Translations under genes and position numbers: made by a program
The notes under the pieces: model-generated
What the model was told of the DNA's origin: nothing
Seen by the model: the letters and a program-made list of their open reading frames with translations, nothing else
Database searches by the model: none
In this document: piece after piece, positions 34,047 to 43,077 of the stretch
How positions within the stretch are numbered: position 1 is the first letter of the stretch
How the letters are laid out: each line of letters opens with the position of its first letter
Origin: Shimia sagamensis
Lineage (GTDB): Bacteria; Pseudomonadota; Alphaproteobacteria; Rhodobacterales; Rhodobacteraceae
Length of the DNA: 64,000 nt
Reading direction: 5' to 3'
NCBI RefSeq assembly: GCF_900182745.1
Contig: NZ_FXTY01000001.1
Coordinates: 744,001 to 808,000, forward strand

Positions 34047-34499
34047 TTAGCCCGCCTCGTTGGGCGGCCAACCCTGCGCATCGATCCCGTTCACCCAAAT
34101 GAAGAAATCAGTCAGGTCACGAAGCTCGTCGTCGCTCAGGTTGAATTGAGGCATCTGACGACGCCCTTCGATGCCGGTTGGTTGGGACTCCATCCACGCT
34201 TTCATAATTTCGAAAGCGGTTTCAGGATCGTCGTCCACGCCCCACCGGGCCATCACATTTTGTAGTTCCGGGGCAAAGTAGGCACCTTCCCCCATCAGTG
34301 TGTGGCAGTTGATACATGCGTGTTTTTCCCACACATGTTTGCCACGGGCTACGCTGTCCGTCAGTTCGGCATGTGCAGTCGATTGGGTAACAACGTACCG
34401 TACCGAATGCGCCGATAAGATCAAAAAGACCACAATGAAGAACAGCGAGCCGCCATAGAACACGTTTCGTGCCATGGTCTTGGTCATGACTTCTCGCAT
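34047..34499 (-). CDS. norC: Nitric oxide reductase cytochrome c subunit NorC
   Basis: A 150-residue membrane-anchored cytochrome c. One helix (about 14–31) is followed by the haem motif CINCH (62–66) and the distal Met in GRRQMPQFNLSDDELRDL. It passes electrons from periplasmic carriers to NorB. GGAGG precedes the ATG at 34499; an internal ATG at residue 5 is less likely. An Fnr/Nnr-type box is centred 65 bp upstream. Confidence 0.95.
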   Translation of the reverse strand: MREVMTKTMARNVFYGGSLFFIVVFLILSAHSVRYVVTQSTAHAELTDSVARGKHVWEKHACINCHTLMGEGAYFAPELQNVMARWGVDDDPETAFEIMKAWMESQPTGIEGRRQMPQFNLSDDELRDLTDFFIWVNGIDAQGWPPNEAG

Positions 34500-34894
34500 A
34501 TCGGCCTCCAGCTCAGTTATCCATTTTTGGGGATAGAGCCTTGCCTGCGCCAGAAGATTGACAATTGTTAAGGGCTACCTAGATTTCCAAGTTAGGTTTG
34601 CGCCTTGGTGTGGCTTCGCCAATGCGGAGGACGCAGTTTTCTCATGTTAAATAGGGGTTTTCGGCATTGTTGGTGCTCAAAAGGGGCATCTGAAATGTTT
34701 GATTTTCCAGGCACCGTTGCCTTTGGAATTTCGTCAATTTGGCGCGCAAGAGACCCAAGGCAGCCTAGAATCGCTGCGTTGTGAAGGCTGGTTGGGCCAC
34801 CCTAGGCGGGATATTTGTTGAAATGATAAGGCCATAGATTGTGGCACTGTAATCGGGTTACACTACCCAAGATTTCTATCAAGGAAGGTGCGTC
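34500..34894. other. norC promoter region and intergenic gap
   Basis: 395 bp between divergent norC and the membrane protein gene at 34895. It holds the box at 34558–34571; I see no open frame with coding character and no other clear structure. Confidence 0.6.
34558..34571 (-). promoter_or_regulatory. Fnr/Nnr-type box upstream of norC
   Basis: TTGACAATTGTTAA, on the minus strand TTAACAATTGTCAA. It has the 14-bp length and symmetry of Fnr/Nnr sites and is centred about 65 bp before the norC start. Confidence 0.78.
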
Positions 34895-35284
34895 ATGCCC
34901 CGTTTTGTCCTCTCCGCTGCGGCTCATTTGATTGCCAATGCCGTTGGCCTCATGTTGGCCACCGTACTTCTCGAAGGTTTCAACATGAGCTTTCTTGCGA
35001 TGGTGATTGTTGTTCTTGTTTTCACGGTGGTGTCCGTCGTGCTGCTGCCAGTGATCCGCAAGATTTCCGAAAAGAAAATGCCTGAGCTACTGGGTGGGCT
35101 GTCTTTGATTGTAACCTTCGCGGGGCTTCTTATCACAGAGCTTCTGGTGAGCGGGTTCAGCATCGGCGGCATTCCCAACTTGTTGGCCGCAACTTTGATT
35201 GTTTGGCTTGGCGCGCTGATCGCAGGGGTACTGGTGCCAAAATACCTTTTCCCGTCTCTAGCGACCCCAAAAGCGCAAAAGTAA
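34895..35284 (+). CDS. Small four-helix membrane protein (phage-holin superfamily IV-like)
   Basis: A 129-residue protein with four hydrophobic segments: LIANAVGLMLATVLLEGF, FLAMVIVVLVFTVVSVVLL, LGGLSLIVTFAGLLITELL and LLAATLIVWLGALIAGVLV. The short loops and repeated N-M-S-F pattern resemble the 'mycobacterial 4 TMS holin' family, which is common in non-phage contexts. Its role is unknown. A good ribosome-binding site (AAGGAAGG) precedes the ATG. It appears to be a single-gene unit. Confidence 0.7.
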   Translation: MPRFVLSAAAHLIANAVGLMLATVLLEGFNMSFLAMVIVVLVFTVVSVVLLPVIRKISEKKMPELLGGLSLIVTFAGLLITELLVSGFSIGGIPNLLAATLIVWLGALIAGVLVPKYLFPSLATPKAQK

Positions 35285-35376
35285 AACCTGCCTAAAATTT
35301 TCCACAATTGCGAACCAATTGCGCCCTGAACAACGGTCAGTTTCCATTCTGTCAACAATCGGAAAGGAACTGACAC

Positions 35377-35586
35377 ATGGCACATGCAGACATCGGCGGC
35401 GCAATGATCGACGCGCCTGTTCTCGACATTCTGACCCGCGAAAAGAACAATTCTCTGAGCGCGCGGGAATGGAAATTCCGTCTGGCGGGCTACGGCTATG
35501 CCATCAAAGATGTGGCGGGCGCACAGGTGGTGACCAAACTGCCCCAAGGTACCGAAATTGGCGTGCTTCCCGCGCACTTCCACTAA
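35377..35586 (+). CDS. Small 69-residue hypothetical protein
   Basis: Starts MAHADIGGAMIDAPVLDILT after a strong AAAGGA site. Later residues include LSAREWKFRLAGYGYAIKDV and LPQGTEIGVLPAHFH, with no cysteine, signal peptide or membrane helix. The ribosome-binding site and compact globular character suggest a real gene; no family is recognised. It is followed by a hairpin. Confidence 0.65.
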   Translation: MAHADIGGAMIDAPVLDILTREKNNSLSAREWKFRLAGYGYAIKDVAGAQVVTKLPQGTEIGVLPAHFH

Positions 35587-35622
35587 GTGGATCTGGTATT
35601 TGTAACGATCACTTGAGTTTCT

Positions 35623-35657
35623 CAAGGCAGCGCCCCGGCTTTGGCCGGGACGCCTTG
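35623..35657. terminator. Hairpin between convergent genes
   Basis: CAAGGC (35623–35628) pairs with GCCTTG (35652–35657), enclosing an inner CCCGGC/GCCGGG stem. No T-run follows on either strand, so factor-independent termination is uncertain. Confidence 0.4.
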
Positions 35658-35670
35658 CATCCCCAAAGCT

Positions 35671-36504
35671 CTAACGGCCGGGAATTTGATTCCGACGGGA
35701 ATAATCCTGCCAGTTATTGAGCACGTCCACCGCTTGCTCAGCAGTTTCGACAAACTGGAACAAGTCCAGATCTTCCGCAGAAATTGTGCCTGCGTCGGAC
35801 AGCGCGTCCCAATTGATGATCTTCTGCCAGAACTCTTTGCCAAATAGTAGGAACGGCACACGCTGCATACGGCCGGTCTGAATCAGCGTCAGCGATTCAA
35901 ACAGCTCATCCAAAGTACCGAAGCCGCCTGGGAACACACAAATCGCATTCGCGCGCATCAAGAAGTGCATCTTGCGGATCGCAAAATAGTGAAAGTTGAA
36001 ACACAGATCTGGTGTCACATACTCGTTTGGCGCCTGCTCATGCGGCAGCACAATGTTCAGACCAATCGAGCGCCCGCCAGCTTCCATCGCGCCACGGTTG
36101 CCCGCTTCCATCACGCCGGGGCCGCCGCCCGTGACAATCACGTTTTTCTTGCCATCGCTGGCTTTGGTCACCAACTGCGCAAACTTGCGGGTTTCATCGT
36201 AGAACCGGGACAGCTCCGCCAGCGTTTCTGTCCGAGCGGTGTCTTTCTTGGATGGCTCCGGAATACGCGCACCACCAAACAGCACAACCGTGCTTTCGAT
36301 TTCATGTTCGTCCATCGCCAGCTCTGGTTTCAGCAGTTCCAGTTGAAGTCGCACCGGGCGCAATTCGGGGCGGCACAGGAAATCCTCGTCTGCAAATGCC
36401 AGTCGGTACGACGGCGCGCGCGTTTGTGGCGTGTCCGGGACCTGGTTGGCGGATTCACGGTCGGAATGGGCATCTGCCAGTGGGTGGCGGCGATCGTCTC
36501 TCAT
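35671..36504 (-). CDS. LOG family protein (TIGR00730-like)
   Basis: A 277-residue protein with the family motifs VVLFGGARIPEP, VTGGGPGVMEAGNRGAMEAG and PGGFGTLDELFE; the last is the signature of LOG-type nucleotide 5'-monophosphate phosphoribohydrolases (cytokinin-activating enzymes in plants). Bacterial members usually cleave nucleotide monophosphates or have unknown roles. An extension of about 90 residues precedes the domain. An in-frame read-through upstream of 36504 gives a longer open frame but overlaps the divergent gene, so the ATG with AAGGA upstream is chosen. Confidence 0.88.
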   Translation of the reverse strand: MRDDRRHPLADAHSDRESANQVPDTPQTRAPSYRLAFADEDFLCRPELRPVRLQLELLKPELAMDEHEIESTVVLFGGARIPEPSKKDTARTETLAELSRFYDETRKFAQLVTKASDGKKNVIVTGGGPGVMEAGNRGAMEAGGRSIGLNIVLPHEQAPNEYVTPDLCFNFHYFAIRKMHFLMRANAICVFPGGFGTLDELFESLTLIQTGRMQRVPFLLFGKEFWQKIINWDALSDAGTISAEDLDLFQFVETAEQAVDVLNNWQDYSRRNQIPGR

Positions 36505-36582
36505 AGTCACATGTCCTTGCTTGCGCGTTTCTCTCAGGCCTATAGGGTTCGCGCTAACAAAACCAGTGACAGGGAAGTGAAA

Positions 36583-37515
36583 ATGGACTGGAGCACAGAA
36601 ATTGCCGCAGCGGCGGAGCGGATCAAAGGGTACGTGCTGCGCACCCCTGTTGTAACCGTGGAAAACGGCTTTGGTCTGAATTTTCCAATTCAGATGAAGC
36701 TGGAGCAGATGCAGCATACCGGCACGTTTAAAGCTCGCGGTGCCTTCAACACCCTGCTGTCCTCTGACGTGCCAGAAGCGGGTCTGGTCGCTGCTTCGGG
36801 TGGCAACCATGGGGCCGCCGTGGCCTATGCGGCCCACAAGTTGGGCCACAAAGCCCGTATTTACGTGCCCGAAATGGCCGGTCCAGCCAAAGTGGCCTTG
36901 ATTCAGGACGCAGGTGCAGACCTCGAAGTGGTGCCAGGCGCCTATTCCGATGCGCTGGACAAAGCGCTGGCCTATGAGGCTGAAACCGGCGCAATGCAAA
37001 TCCACGCCTATGACGCGTTGGGCACTGTCTGTGGGCAGGGCACTGTGGCGCTGGAATGGGAAGAACAAGGTCTGGATGCAGACACGGTGATCATTGCTGT
37101 TGGCGGTGGCGGGCTGATTGGCGGCGCGATGGCCTGGCTTGATGGTCGGCGGCGCGTGATCGCGGTTGAGCCAGAAACCTCCTGTGCCCTCAACGCGGCC
37201 CTGAAAGCCGGTGAACCGGTTGACGTGGAAGTCTCTGGCGTGGCCGCCAACGCGTTGGGCGCAAAACGCATTGGCCAGATCTGCTTTGACCTCGCGGTCT
37301 CCACCGGGGCCGAGTCCGTGTTGGTGTCGGATGAAGCCATTACCCAAGCGCAACACGCATTGTGGCGCGAACGCCGCCAGCTTGTTGAGCCTGCTGGAGC
37401 CGCCGCGCTTGCGGCCCTGATGTCAGGCGCCTACCTGCCCGAACCGGGCGAAAAAGTTGCCGTTTTGGTCTGTGGCGCCAACATTGCGCCGGACCCGTTT
37501 GGACAAGCGACATAA
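36583..37515 (+). CDS. Threonine/serine dehydratase-like PLP enzyme
   Basis: A 310-residue fold-type II PLP protein. The lysine lies in GTFKARGAFNTLL, with SGGNHGAAVAYAAHKLG and the glycine-rich phosphate loop GGGGLIGGAM. The family deaminates threonine or serine to 2-oxo acids, or racemises serine; there is no C-terminal ACT domain, so it is not the regulated biosynthetic IlvA. It is divergent from the LOG gene. Exact substrate is not clear from sequence. Confidence 0.87.
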   Translation: MDWSTEIAAAAERIKGYVLRTPVVTVENGFGLNFPIQMKLEQMQHTGTFKARGAFNTLLSSDVPEAGLVAASGGNHGAAVAYAAHKLGHKARIYVPEMAGPAKVALIQDAGADLEVVPGAYSDALDKALAYEAETGAMQIHAYDALGTVCGQGTVALEWEEQGLDADTVIIAVGGGGLIGGAMAWLDGRRRVIAVEPETSCALNAALKAGEPVDVEVSGVAANALGAKRIGQICFDLAVSTGAESVLVSDEAITQAQHALWRERRQLVEPAGAAALAALMSGAYLPEPGEKVAVLVCGANIAPDPFGQAT

Positions 37516-37584
37516 TGAGCGCGTGACGCCCGCGCTCTATCCCGTTAGAACACCCAAAATTCCAAGACATCCGGAGCCTTAAAC

Positions 37585-38412
37585 ATGTCGAATGCCCAAC
37601 TGGAACAAGCCATCGAAGCCGCGTGGGACGCGCGCGACACCATCACCTCCGCCACGACTGGCGAAACCCGTGACGCCATTGAGTCCACGCTGAACGCGCT
37701 GGACAGCGGCAGCCTGCGCGTGGCCGAGAAAATGGAAAATGGCGACTGGCACGTGAACCAGTGGGCCAAAAAGGCCGTTTTGTTGGGCTTCCGCATCAAA
37801 GACATGGAAATCCAGGACGGCGGCCCACAGGGCTCTGGCTGGTGGGACAAAGTCGACAGCAAATTCAAAGGCTGGGGTGAAAAACAGTGGCAAGATGCGG
37901 GCTTCCGTGCTGTGCCAAACTGTATCGTCCGCAAATCCGCCTACGTCGCGCCAAGCGTTGTTCTGATGCCATCGTTTGTAAACATCGGCGCCTATGTTGA
38001 CGAGGGCACCATGGTTGACACATGGGCCACCGTTGGCTCCTGTGCGCAAATTGGCAAAAACGTTCACCTGTCGGGTGGTGTGGGTATTGGTGGTGTTCTG
38101 GAACCCATGCAGGCTGGTCCAACCATCATCGAAGACAACTGCTTTATCGGCGCCCGTTCTGAGGTGGTCGAAGGCTGCATCGTGCGTGAAGGTGCCGTTC
38201 TGGGCATGGGGGTGTTCATTGGTCAGTCCACCAAGATTGTCGACCGTGAGACCGGTGAAGTGATGTACGGCGAAGTGCCGCCTTACTCCGTGGTTGTGGC
38301 AGGCTCCATGCCGTCCAAAAACGGTGTGAACCTTTACTGCGCGGTGATTGTGAAACGCGTGGACGAGCGCACCCGCTCCAAGACCGGCATCAATGAGCTG
38401 CTGCGCGATTAA
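37585..38412 (+). CDS. dapD: Tetrahydrodipicolinate N-succinyltransferase
   Basis: Left-handed beta-helix enzyme of the succinylase branch of lysine and diaminopimelate synthesis. The 275-residue protein contains hexapeptide repeats ([36 protein letters not shown]) and ends with [18 protein letters not shown] precedes the ATG. A perfect terminator follows. dapE lies 6.5 kb further on, separated by the Hint-gene block. Confidence 0.96.
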   Translation: MSNAQLEQAIEAAWDARDTITSATTGETRDAIESTLNALDSGSLRVAEKMENGDWHVNQWAKKAVLLGFRIKDMEIQDGGPQGSGWWDKVDSKFKGWGEKQWQDAGFRAVPNCIVRKSAYVAPSVVLMPSFVNIGAYVDEGTMVDTWATVGSCAQIGKNVHLSGGVGIGGVLEPMQAGPTIIEDNCFIGARSEVVEGCIVREGAVLGMGVFIGQSTKIVDRETGEVMYGEVPPYSVVVAGSMPSKNGVNLYCAVIVKRVDERTRSKTGINELLRD

Positions 38413-38432
38413 GCCCGTGTCTGATCAAAGTG

Positions 38433-38466
38433 AAAGGCCAGCCCCGGTGTGGGGCTGGCCTTTTTT
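38433..38466 (+). terminator. Strong intrinsic terminator after dapD
   Basis: Thirteen-bp stem AAAGGCCAGCCCC/GGGGCTGGCCTTT with a 5-nt loop and a following T tract. It may also stop the convergent gene at 38476. Confidence 0.92.
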
Positions 38467-38475
38467 GTTGCCCAT

Positions 38476-39549
38476 TCAGCGGCGGAAAGTCGCGCCAAAC
38501 CATGTTTCAAGCAAAGCATCATAGGTGCCATCCTCGCGCAGTTTGAGCAGAGATTGGTCAATCTCCTCACGCCATGGACTGCCTGTTGGTAGGGCAATGC
38601 CATAGTTTTCCGGTCGGTACACACGTTTGATCAGGCGAGAGTCATGACGCCCGTCGTTGGTGGCAAAATAGGCCAGGATCGGGCCGTCAAACACCACGGA
38701 GTCAATGTCACCCTCTTGAAAGGCCGCCAGCAATTCATGGGGAGTGTCAAAATCGCGGAACCGAATGTCACGCGCCGTTAGGAATTGCGCAGATGTTGAC
38801 CCGTCCACGGAGCCAACTTTTCGGCCTTCCAGGTCGTTGATGCTGTCCACGGAATCCTGCAAGGCTTCGACCGTGACCGCGGCCGTAATGGTGGCCACAA
38901 AGACAGACACAACAAACAGGCTGGCGACCACAAGGATAACCGCAAAAAACCGACCCGGACGTGATTGCGGCATGCGTTCTTCAAAGCCACCGTTGACCAC
39001 CAGATTTAAGGCCCACCAGAAGGATGGAAACAGCGCATCTTTAGCAGGTCGATCAAAATAGGGCTGATGGCGGCGCTCAAACACCCACATGATCATGCCA
39101 CCGCCAAACAACAGGCCCAGTGCGACCAGAATGGCGGTCATGATTTCGCGTGTGAGCAAACTGCCAATCCGTGCCAGGCTGCCCGGCTCTTCTGGCAACA
39201 AGATTTGAATGCCACTCTCAAAAATCGGTTGGCTAAAATCCATCACGGTTTCGCGTGAGGCTGTGATCGAGATATTGGCAATGGCCCCGTCCACAGTGCC
39301 GGCTGCCACAGCGTCCAGCATGTTGGAGAAGCTGTCTTGCGGTGCAAATCGAATGTCTGCGCCCAAGTCCTCGCCGATGGCTTGCATCAGGTCGATGCTA
39401 AAGCCACGTGCGCCATCATCCCCCAGGAATACAAAGGGCGGGCGGTCGACAGTGGCAAAGGTGAGAGTCTCTGTGGCTTGGGCTGTTGCCAAGGACGCAA
39501 AGAGCCAGGAGGCCAGTATGGACAGGAAGGTTGTTGGGAGGACGCGCAT
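38476..39549 (-). CDS. Ionotropic-glutamate-receptor-like channel / SBP-type membrane protein
   Basis: A 357-residue protein with a signal peptide ending in ATA and a solute-binding domain split by a membrane section: TFATVDRPPFVFLGDDGARG, then helices around 131–155 and 201–224 flanking a pore-like segment SFWWALNLVVNGGFE (176–190), and the second half of the binding domain ending near YDALLETWFGATFRR. This order (S1–M1–P–M2–S2) matches prokaryotic GluR0-type channels. The usual potassium filter TVGYGD is not present; the pore segment reads VVNGGFEE. It could be a divergent channel or a fused binding protein. Alone on its strand between terminators. Confidence 0.78.
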   Translation of the reverse strand: MRVLPTTFLSILASWLFASLATAQATETLTFATVDRPPFVFLGDDGARGFSIDLMQAIGEDLGADIRFAPQDSFSNMLDAVAAGTVDGAIANISITASRETVMDFSQPIFESGIQILLPEEPGSLARIGSLLTREIMTAILVALGLLFGGGMIMWVFERRHQPYFDRPAKDALFPSFWWALNLVVNGGFEERMPQSRPGRFFAVILVVASLFVVSVFVATITAAVTVEALQDSVDSINDLEGRKVGSVDGSTSAQFLTARDIRFRDFDTPHELLAAFQEGDIDSVVFDGPILAYFATNDGRHDSRLIKRVYRPENYGIALPTGSPWREEIDQSLLKLREDGTYDALLETWFGATFRR

Positions 39550-39660
39550 AGTGAGTACCGGAGTTGCTTGGCCTCCCCCTATCCCGCACCAATCGAGCCG
39601 GTCAACTGCGCGGTACAGTTGACCCGAGGTTTTGTGGCTCTAATTGGGGGTTTTTGGCCT

Positions 39661-41241
39661 TTATGCCGCAGCCAGAAGCGCCGCGGCTTCATATTTGCGA
39701 AGAGACACACGCGCAGACGGACCGAATCCATAGCCCATCAAAGCGTCAGAAGTAGGCATGAGTCGCAAAATCTCATCTCGCGTCTCGGCATCAAAACTGT
39801 CCAACGTCTCCTGACCCGGATGGTAGCTTTCGCTGTCCAAACCGTTGGCGCGCACAATTTCATGCCGATCAAACAGGATATGCACATAGGTCACCGGCCC
39901 ATGGTGTTCCCGCACGGTGATCGTTTTGCCGTTTACCAGATCCTTGGCTTTTACCAAGACTTCGGATTCACCAAACAGCATGGCGGCCTGGGAGGATTTT
40001 ATCAAAATGCGGTGGTTGGGAGAAAACTCAACTGCGCCATGATTGCCAAGCGCGTCTTTTTCCAGCCGGATAGGCGCGTCCGATCCGGTGGCATGGCGCG
40101 TGGTTGTGCCAATCCAATTCAAAGATTGAAACCCGTTGTCGCGGGTCAGAACCATGTCCCCCGGCATCAGGTCTTCAACTTTTTTCAAACCGGTCTGCGT
40201 GACAATCTCCGTGCCAGCCACAAAACACGGAGCAGTGGTTGTGGTCACCTTTACAAAGCCCGTGTCGGTGTTGCCGTCGGAATCCTCCACCTCATAGGTG
40301 AAGGCCTCGCTGCCCAAATCGCTGTCTGTTTGGATCGAGAGCGTGCCATCGTCGTTCAACGTCACAACTTCGCCAGAAGGCAGTGTCACCGAATCCCCGG
40401 CACTCACTTCCTGACCGTTGATCTTGGTGATGCTCATGGTCACGCCATCGGACGCCGAGTCATTGGCCAAAACATCTACGGTTTTGGTGGCGTCGGCCCC
40501 AATTTCATATTCATCGTCATGCGCAAGAAGTGCACATTGAACCGAGTCGCCGGCAATCAGCAGATTTGAATCGTAGTTGTCATCCCCAGTGTCTGCGATG
40601 CCAATTTTGATTGTGTTGACTTCGCCTGGATTGACTGGCGCCTTGACCGTGAGCGTTACAGTCAACCCATCCATTTCGCTGTTCACAGCTTCGCCATCAG
40701 CCGGATTGTCGATATAGAGGTTGCTGTTGTCGCCGTCATTGATGTTGTCGACGGTGATGTCGCCGTCACCAAGCGATAACGTTGCTTTCTCACCGTTTAT
40801 CCAAATGCCAATGGCGTCGTTGAATCCTTCGTCGACATATTCCAGGTATTCTTCGGACGAAAACACAATTTGCATGGTCAGCGTGTCGCCGTCCGGAATG
40901 AAACTGGCTTCAAACACTGCCGCGTCATAGGTTTCGTCCCCGGCAATACTGGACAGATCGTCGTCGCCTGCGGTGCCCATTTGACCGGTTGTATCGCTAT
41001 TTGCGTTGGGATCGCCTTCAGAGTTTGTAAAATCCTTGGCATATCCAGTGGAGAGGATCACGCCGGAATCAGAGGGGGTGGCATCCGGTGCCACGGTATC
41101 GCCGTCTGAATAGATCCCGCTGGACATCGAGTGTCCGGTGTAGCTTGCGCCCAATACTTCGACACCAGAGCCAAAAATGGCGTCCGCCATTTGGGTCGCA
41201 CTGGCACTGGTATCAATTGGCAGTTCTGATGCGGTTGGCAT
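39661..41241 (-). CDS. Choice-of-anchor L / Hint-domain protein
   Basis: A 526-residue protein without an obvious signal peptide. Residues about 14–235 form a choice-of-anchor L domain (DAIFGSGVEVLGASYTG, IVFSSEEYLEYVDEGF). About 245–335 is a cadherin/VCBS-like domain (TVDVLANDSASDGVTM, FTYEVEDSDGNTDTG). From C339 a Hint domain begins (APCFVAGTEIVTQTGLKKVE) with NHRILIKSSQAAMLFGESEV and ESYHPGQETLDSF. Acidic composition suggests export, perhaps by type I secretion. AGGGGACC precedes the ATG. Function is unknown; similar proteins are frequent in Roseobacters. Confidence 0.78.
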   Translation of the reverse strand: MPTASELPIDTSASATQMADAIFGSGVEVLGASYTGHSMSSGIYSDGDTVAPDATPSDSGVILSTGYAKDFTNSEGDPNANSDTTGQMGTAGDDDLSSIAGDETYDAAVFEASFIPDGDTLTMQIVFSSEEYLEYVDEGFNDAIGIWINGEKATLSLGDGDITVDNINDGDNSNLYIDNPADGEAVNSEMDGLTVTLTVKAPVNPGEVNTIKIGIADTGDDNYDSNLLIAGDSVQCALLAHDDEYEIGADATKTVDVLANDSASDGVTMSITKINGQEVSAGDSVTLPSGEVVTLNDDGTLSIQTDSDLGSEAFTYEVEDSDGNTDTGFVKVTTTTAPCFVAGTEIVTQTGLKKVEDLMPGDMVLTRDNGFQSLNWIGTTTRHATGSDAPIRLEKDALGNHGAVEFSPNHRILIKSSQAAMLFGESEVLVKAKDLVNGKTITVREHHGPVTYVHILFDRHEIVRANGLDSESYHPGQETLDSFDAETRDEILRLMPTSDALMGYGFGPSARVSLRKYEAAALLAAA

Positions 41242-41594
41242 GGTGGTCCCCTATGTGCATTCCCAAACTATTAACGTGGCGTCTTTGCCCGATTTCTTTT
41301 GGAAACGTGGTCGATAGCTTTGGAACGCCGGACAGGCACTATTGTCCAAACATCAGCTTCGGCTCTGCAGTTGCAGAGTGGAGATTCGAAAGTCACCATT
41401 AGAAAGAGGGCACATTCTGCGCGCTGTCAGTTTGGAATATAACCCTTTCCAAAAGGTGACTAATTTTCGCAAGACTCTGAAAAATAGACTTAACTTTGCT
41501 AAAATGCGTTAGATGCAGAGCTGTAGAGTATGGTCGACAGGTTGACCCTATACCAAAGGCCACGCTAAGGCCGATCCAACAGAAAGGCCGTGTG
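41242..41594. other. Divergent promoter region between the Hint gene and the 41595 gene
   Basis: 353 bp with AT-rich parts at 41440–41515. It contains the perfect palindrome at 41363–41378. No gene is supported. Confidence 0.5.
41363..41378. promoter_or_regulatory. Perfect palindrome, candidate operator
   Basis: CTCTGCA-GT-TGCAGAG, 7-bp arms. About 120 bp upstream of the Hint gene start and 220 bp before the divergent 41595 gene. Protein partner unknown. Confidence 0.4.
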
Positions 41595-41963
41595 ATGACC
41601 CAGGACAAGAAAAAGAAGAAAACCCGTCAGCAAGTTTACACGCTGCTCGTTCAGGTTGGGCGCAAAGATGACGACGGTTTGCCAGACGAGGCCACCGGGG
41701 GCGCACTTATGATTTATGCCAGTGGTGTGGATGAGGCAGAGGCTGTGCGCGAAACCGTAGCGATCCTCAAGCAGGCGGATCTGAACCCACTGGACGTGAC
41801 CGGGTATGGCACCGTTGAAGAGCGCGAAGAGCAAGGCCACGAGATCGATGATCAAGAACGGGAACTGATGCAGCGTGCACTGGATGAAAATTCTGTTGTG
41901 GTGGCTCAGTTGACGCCGTTTTACCACGGTGAAGAATCTGAGGACGCCACCACTGAGCACTAA
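41595..41963 (+). CDS. Conserved-looking 122-residue hypothetical protein
   Basis: Begins MTQDKKKKKTRQQVYTLLVQ after AAAGG. The mature part has alternating strands and helices: LMIYASGVDEAEAVRETVAI, NPLDVTGYGTVEEREEQG and RALDENSVVVAQLTPFY. It is soluble, with a basic N-terminus and acidic C-terminus. No family is recognised. It lies between Hint genes but on the opposite strand, so it may be unrelated to them. Confidence 0.7.
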   Translation: MTQDKKKKKTRQQVYTLLVQVGRKDDDGLPDEATGGALMIYASGVDEAEAVRETVAILKQADLNPLDVTGYGTVEEREEQGHEIDDQERELMQRALDENSVVVAQLTPFYHGEESEDATTEH

Positions 41964-41979
41964 ACACTTTGGCGTGGCG

Positions 41980-43074
41980 CTATGCGGCGCGCTGGGCTGC
42001 CAAGGTCAGCGAATCAAACTCCCGTAAAACGGGGAAAGCAGTGCGGGCGTGTTCGGGCAGCAATTGTCGCGGGTATCCGGACAACAGGCTGGCACTCAGC
42101 AGATCTCGCCGCCGCCGCATCCGTCCCACATCCATGCTTTCCACATAGGTATCCGCCGCCAACATGGCTTCATGGTTGGGCAAGAGTAGCTGACAATAGG
42201 TCACCAATGGCGCGGTGCCAGCGCTGGTGGCCGCATTGCCATGCAGCAGATGTCCAGCTGGGATCAACACAAACTCGGATCCAAACATGTATTCAACGCG
42301 GCTGCCGCCAATCACCAAACGCTGAGTTGGACTGGTCACAATATCGCGGCTGAGGCCAAAAAACGGTGCACGCAGTCGAATTGGCGCAAAATGCCCTGCC
42401 GCAGGCACGGTGCGGCGCAGATTGGCCAAAACTGGCACCAAATCTCCAGATGGGGTTTGCACCACATCTCCGCGTTTTAGCTCGCCAACCCTGCGATATC
42501 CCTGTGCCGTCATCACTGGGGTGTCCTCAGACAGGCTTGGCATCGGGCCAATGGGCTCAATTCGGTTTGAAAAGGCGATAAAGGAGAGATCGCTGGACAA
42601 CACCCGCGCCTCGGCATCCTGCACACACTCACGCACTTCCGCCATAGTCAAAGCGATAGGGCGGGACAATGTGCGCAGCGCCACGCGCCATGTGCCGGGT
42701 TGCTCAACGGCAAGACGGCCGACATTAGCTTGAACATCCCACGAATAGGTCACGCGCAACACGTCTGCCCGCCCGCCGGTGTCCAGATTGACGGCGACAT
42801 GCGCCGTGCGCCCGCCACGGTTGATAACCAGCACCACGCCACCGCCGGGCACCGCCTGCAAGGACAGTCTGAAGCCGCTGCCGGATTGCGAGGACATCCC
42901 CAACAGTGTTTGCGGACGGTTATAAGGCGACACCCGCGTTTCCACGACCATGCTGCCCCGCGTAAGTTGGCGAGAAGATACCGGAGCGTCGTCAGGCTGC
43001 GTGTCGTGCACGTTTGCCACCCCGTTTGGGTCAAACAAGTGGCGTTGTTTATCCCATAGCGCGATCCAACTCAT
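41980..43074 (-). CDS. Hint-domain protein with N-terminal LamG-like region
   Basis: A 364-residue protein. The first about 180 residues are beta-rich (SMVVETRVSPYNRPQTLLGM, VVLVINRGGRTAHVAVNLD, VLRVTYSWDVQANVG), like a LamG/laminin-type lectin fold. A Hint-like module follows (SLSEDTPVMTAQGYRRVGEL, GDVVQTPSGDLVPVLANL, SPTQRLVIGGSRVEYMFGSE). The usual first Cys of the Hint domain is missing: the entry reads LSEDTPV. It is 3 bp downstream of the gene at 43078 and therefore in the same operon. Confidence 0.75.
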   Translation of the reverse strand: MSWIALWDKQRHLFDPNGVANVHDTQPDDAPVSSRQLTRGSMVVETRVSPYNRPQTLLGMSSQSGSGFRLSLQAVPGGGVVLVINRGGRTAHVAVNLDTGGRADVLRVTYSWDVQANVGRLAVEQPGTWRVALRTLSRPIALTMAEVRECVQDAEARVLSSDLSFIAFSNRIEPIGPMPSLSEDTPVMTAQGYRRVGELKRGDVVQTPSGDLVPVLANLRRTVPAAGHFAPIRLRAPFFGLSRDIVTSPTQRLVIGGSRVEYMFGSEFVLIPAGHLLHGNAATSAGTAPLVTYCQLLLPNHEAMLAADTYVESMDVGRMRRRRDLLSASLLSGYPRQLLPEHARTAFPVLREFDSLTLAAQRAA

Positions 43075-43077
43075 CGG

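Noticed and set aside
35671..37356. 561-codon minus-strand frame extending the LOG gene
   Set aside because: The upstream part overlaps the divergent threonine-dehydratase-like gene and has no family match; the LOG start at 36504 has a ribosome-binding site.
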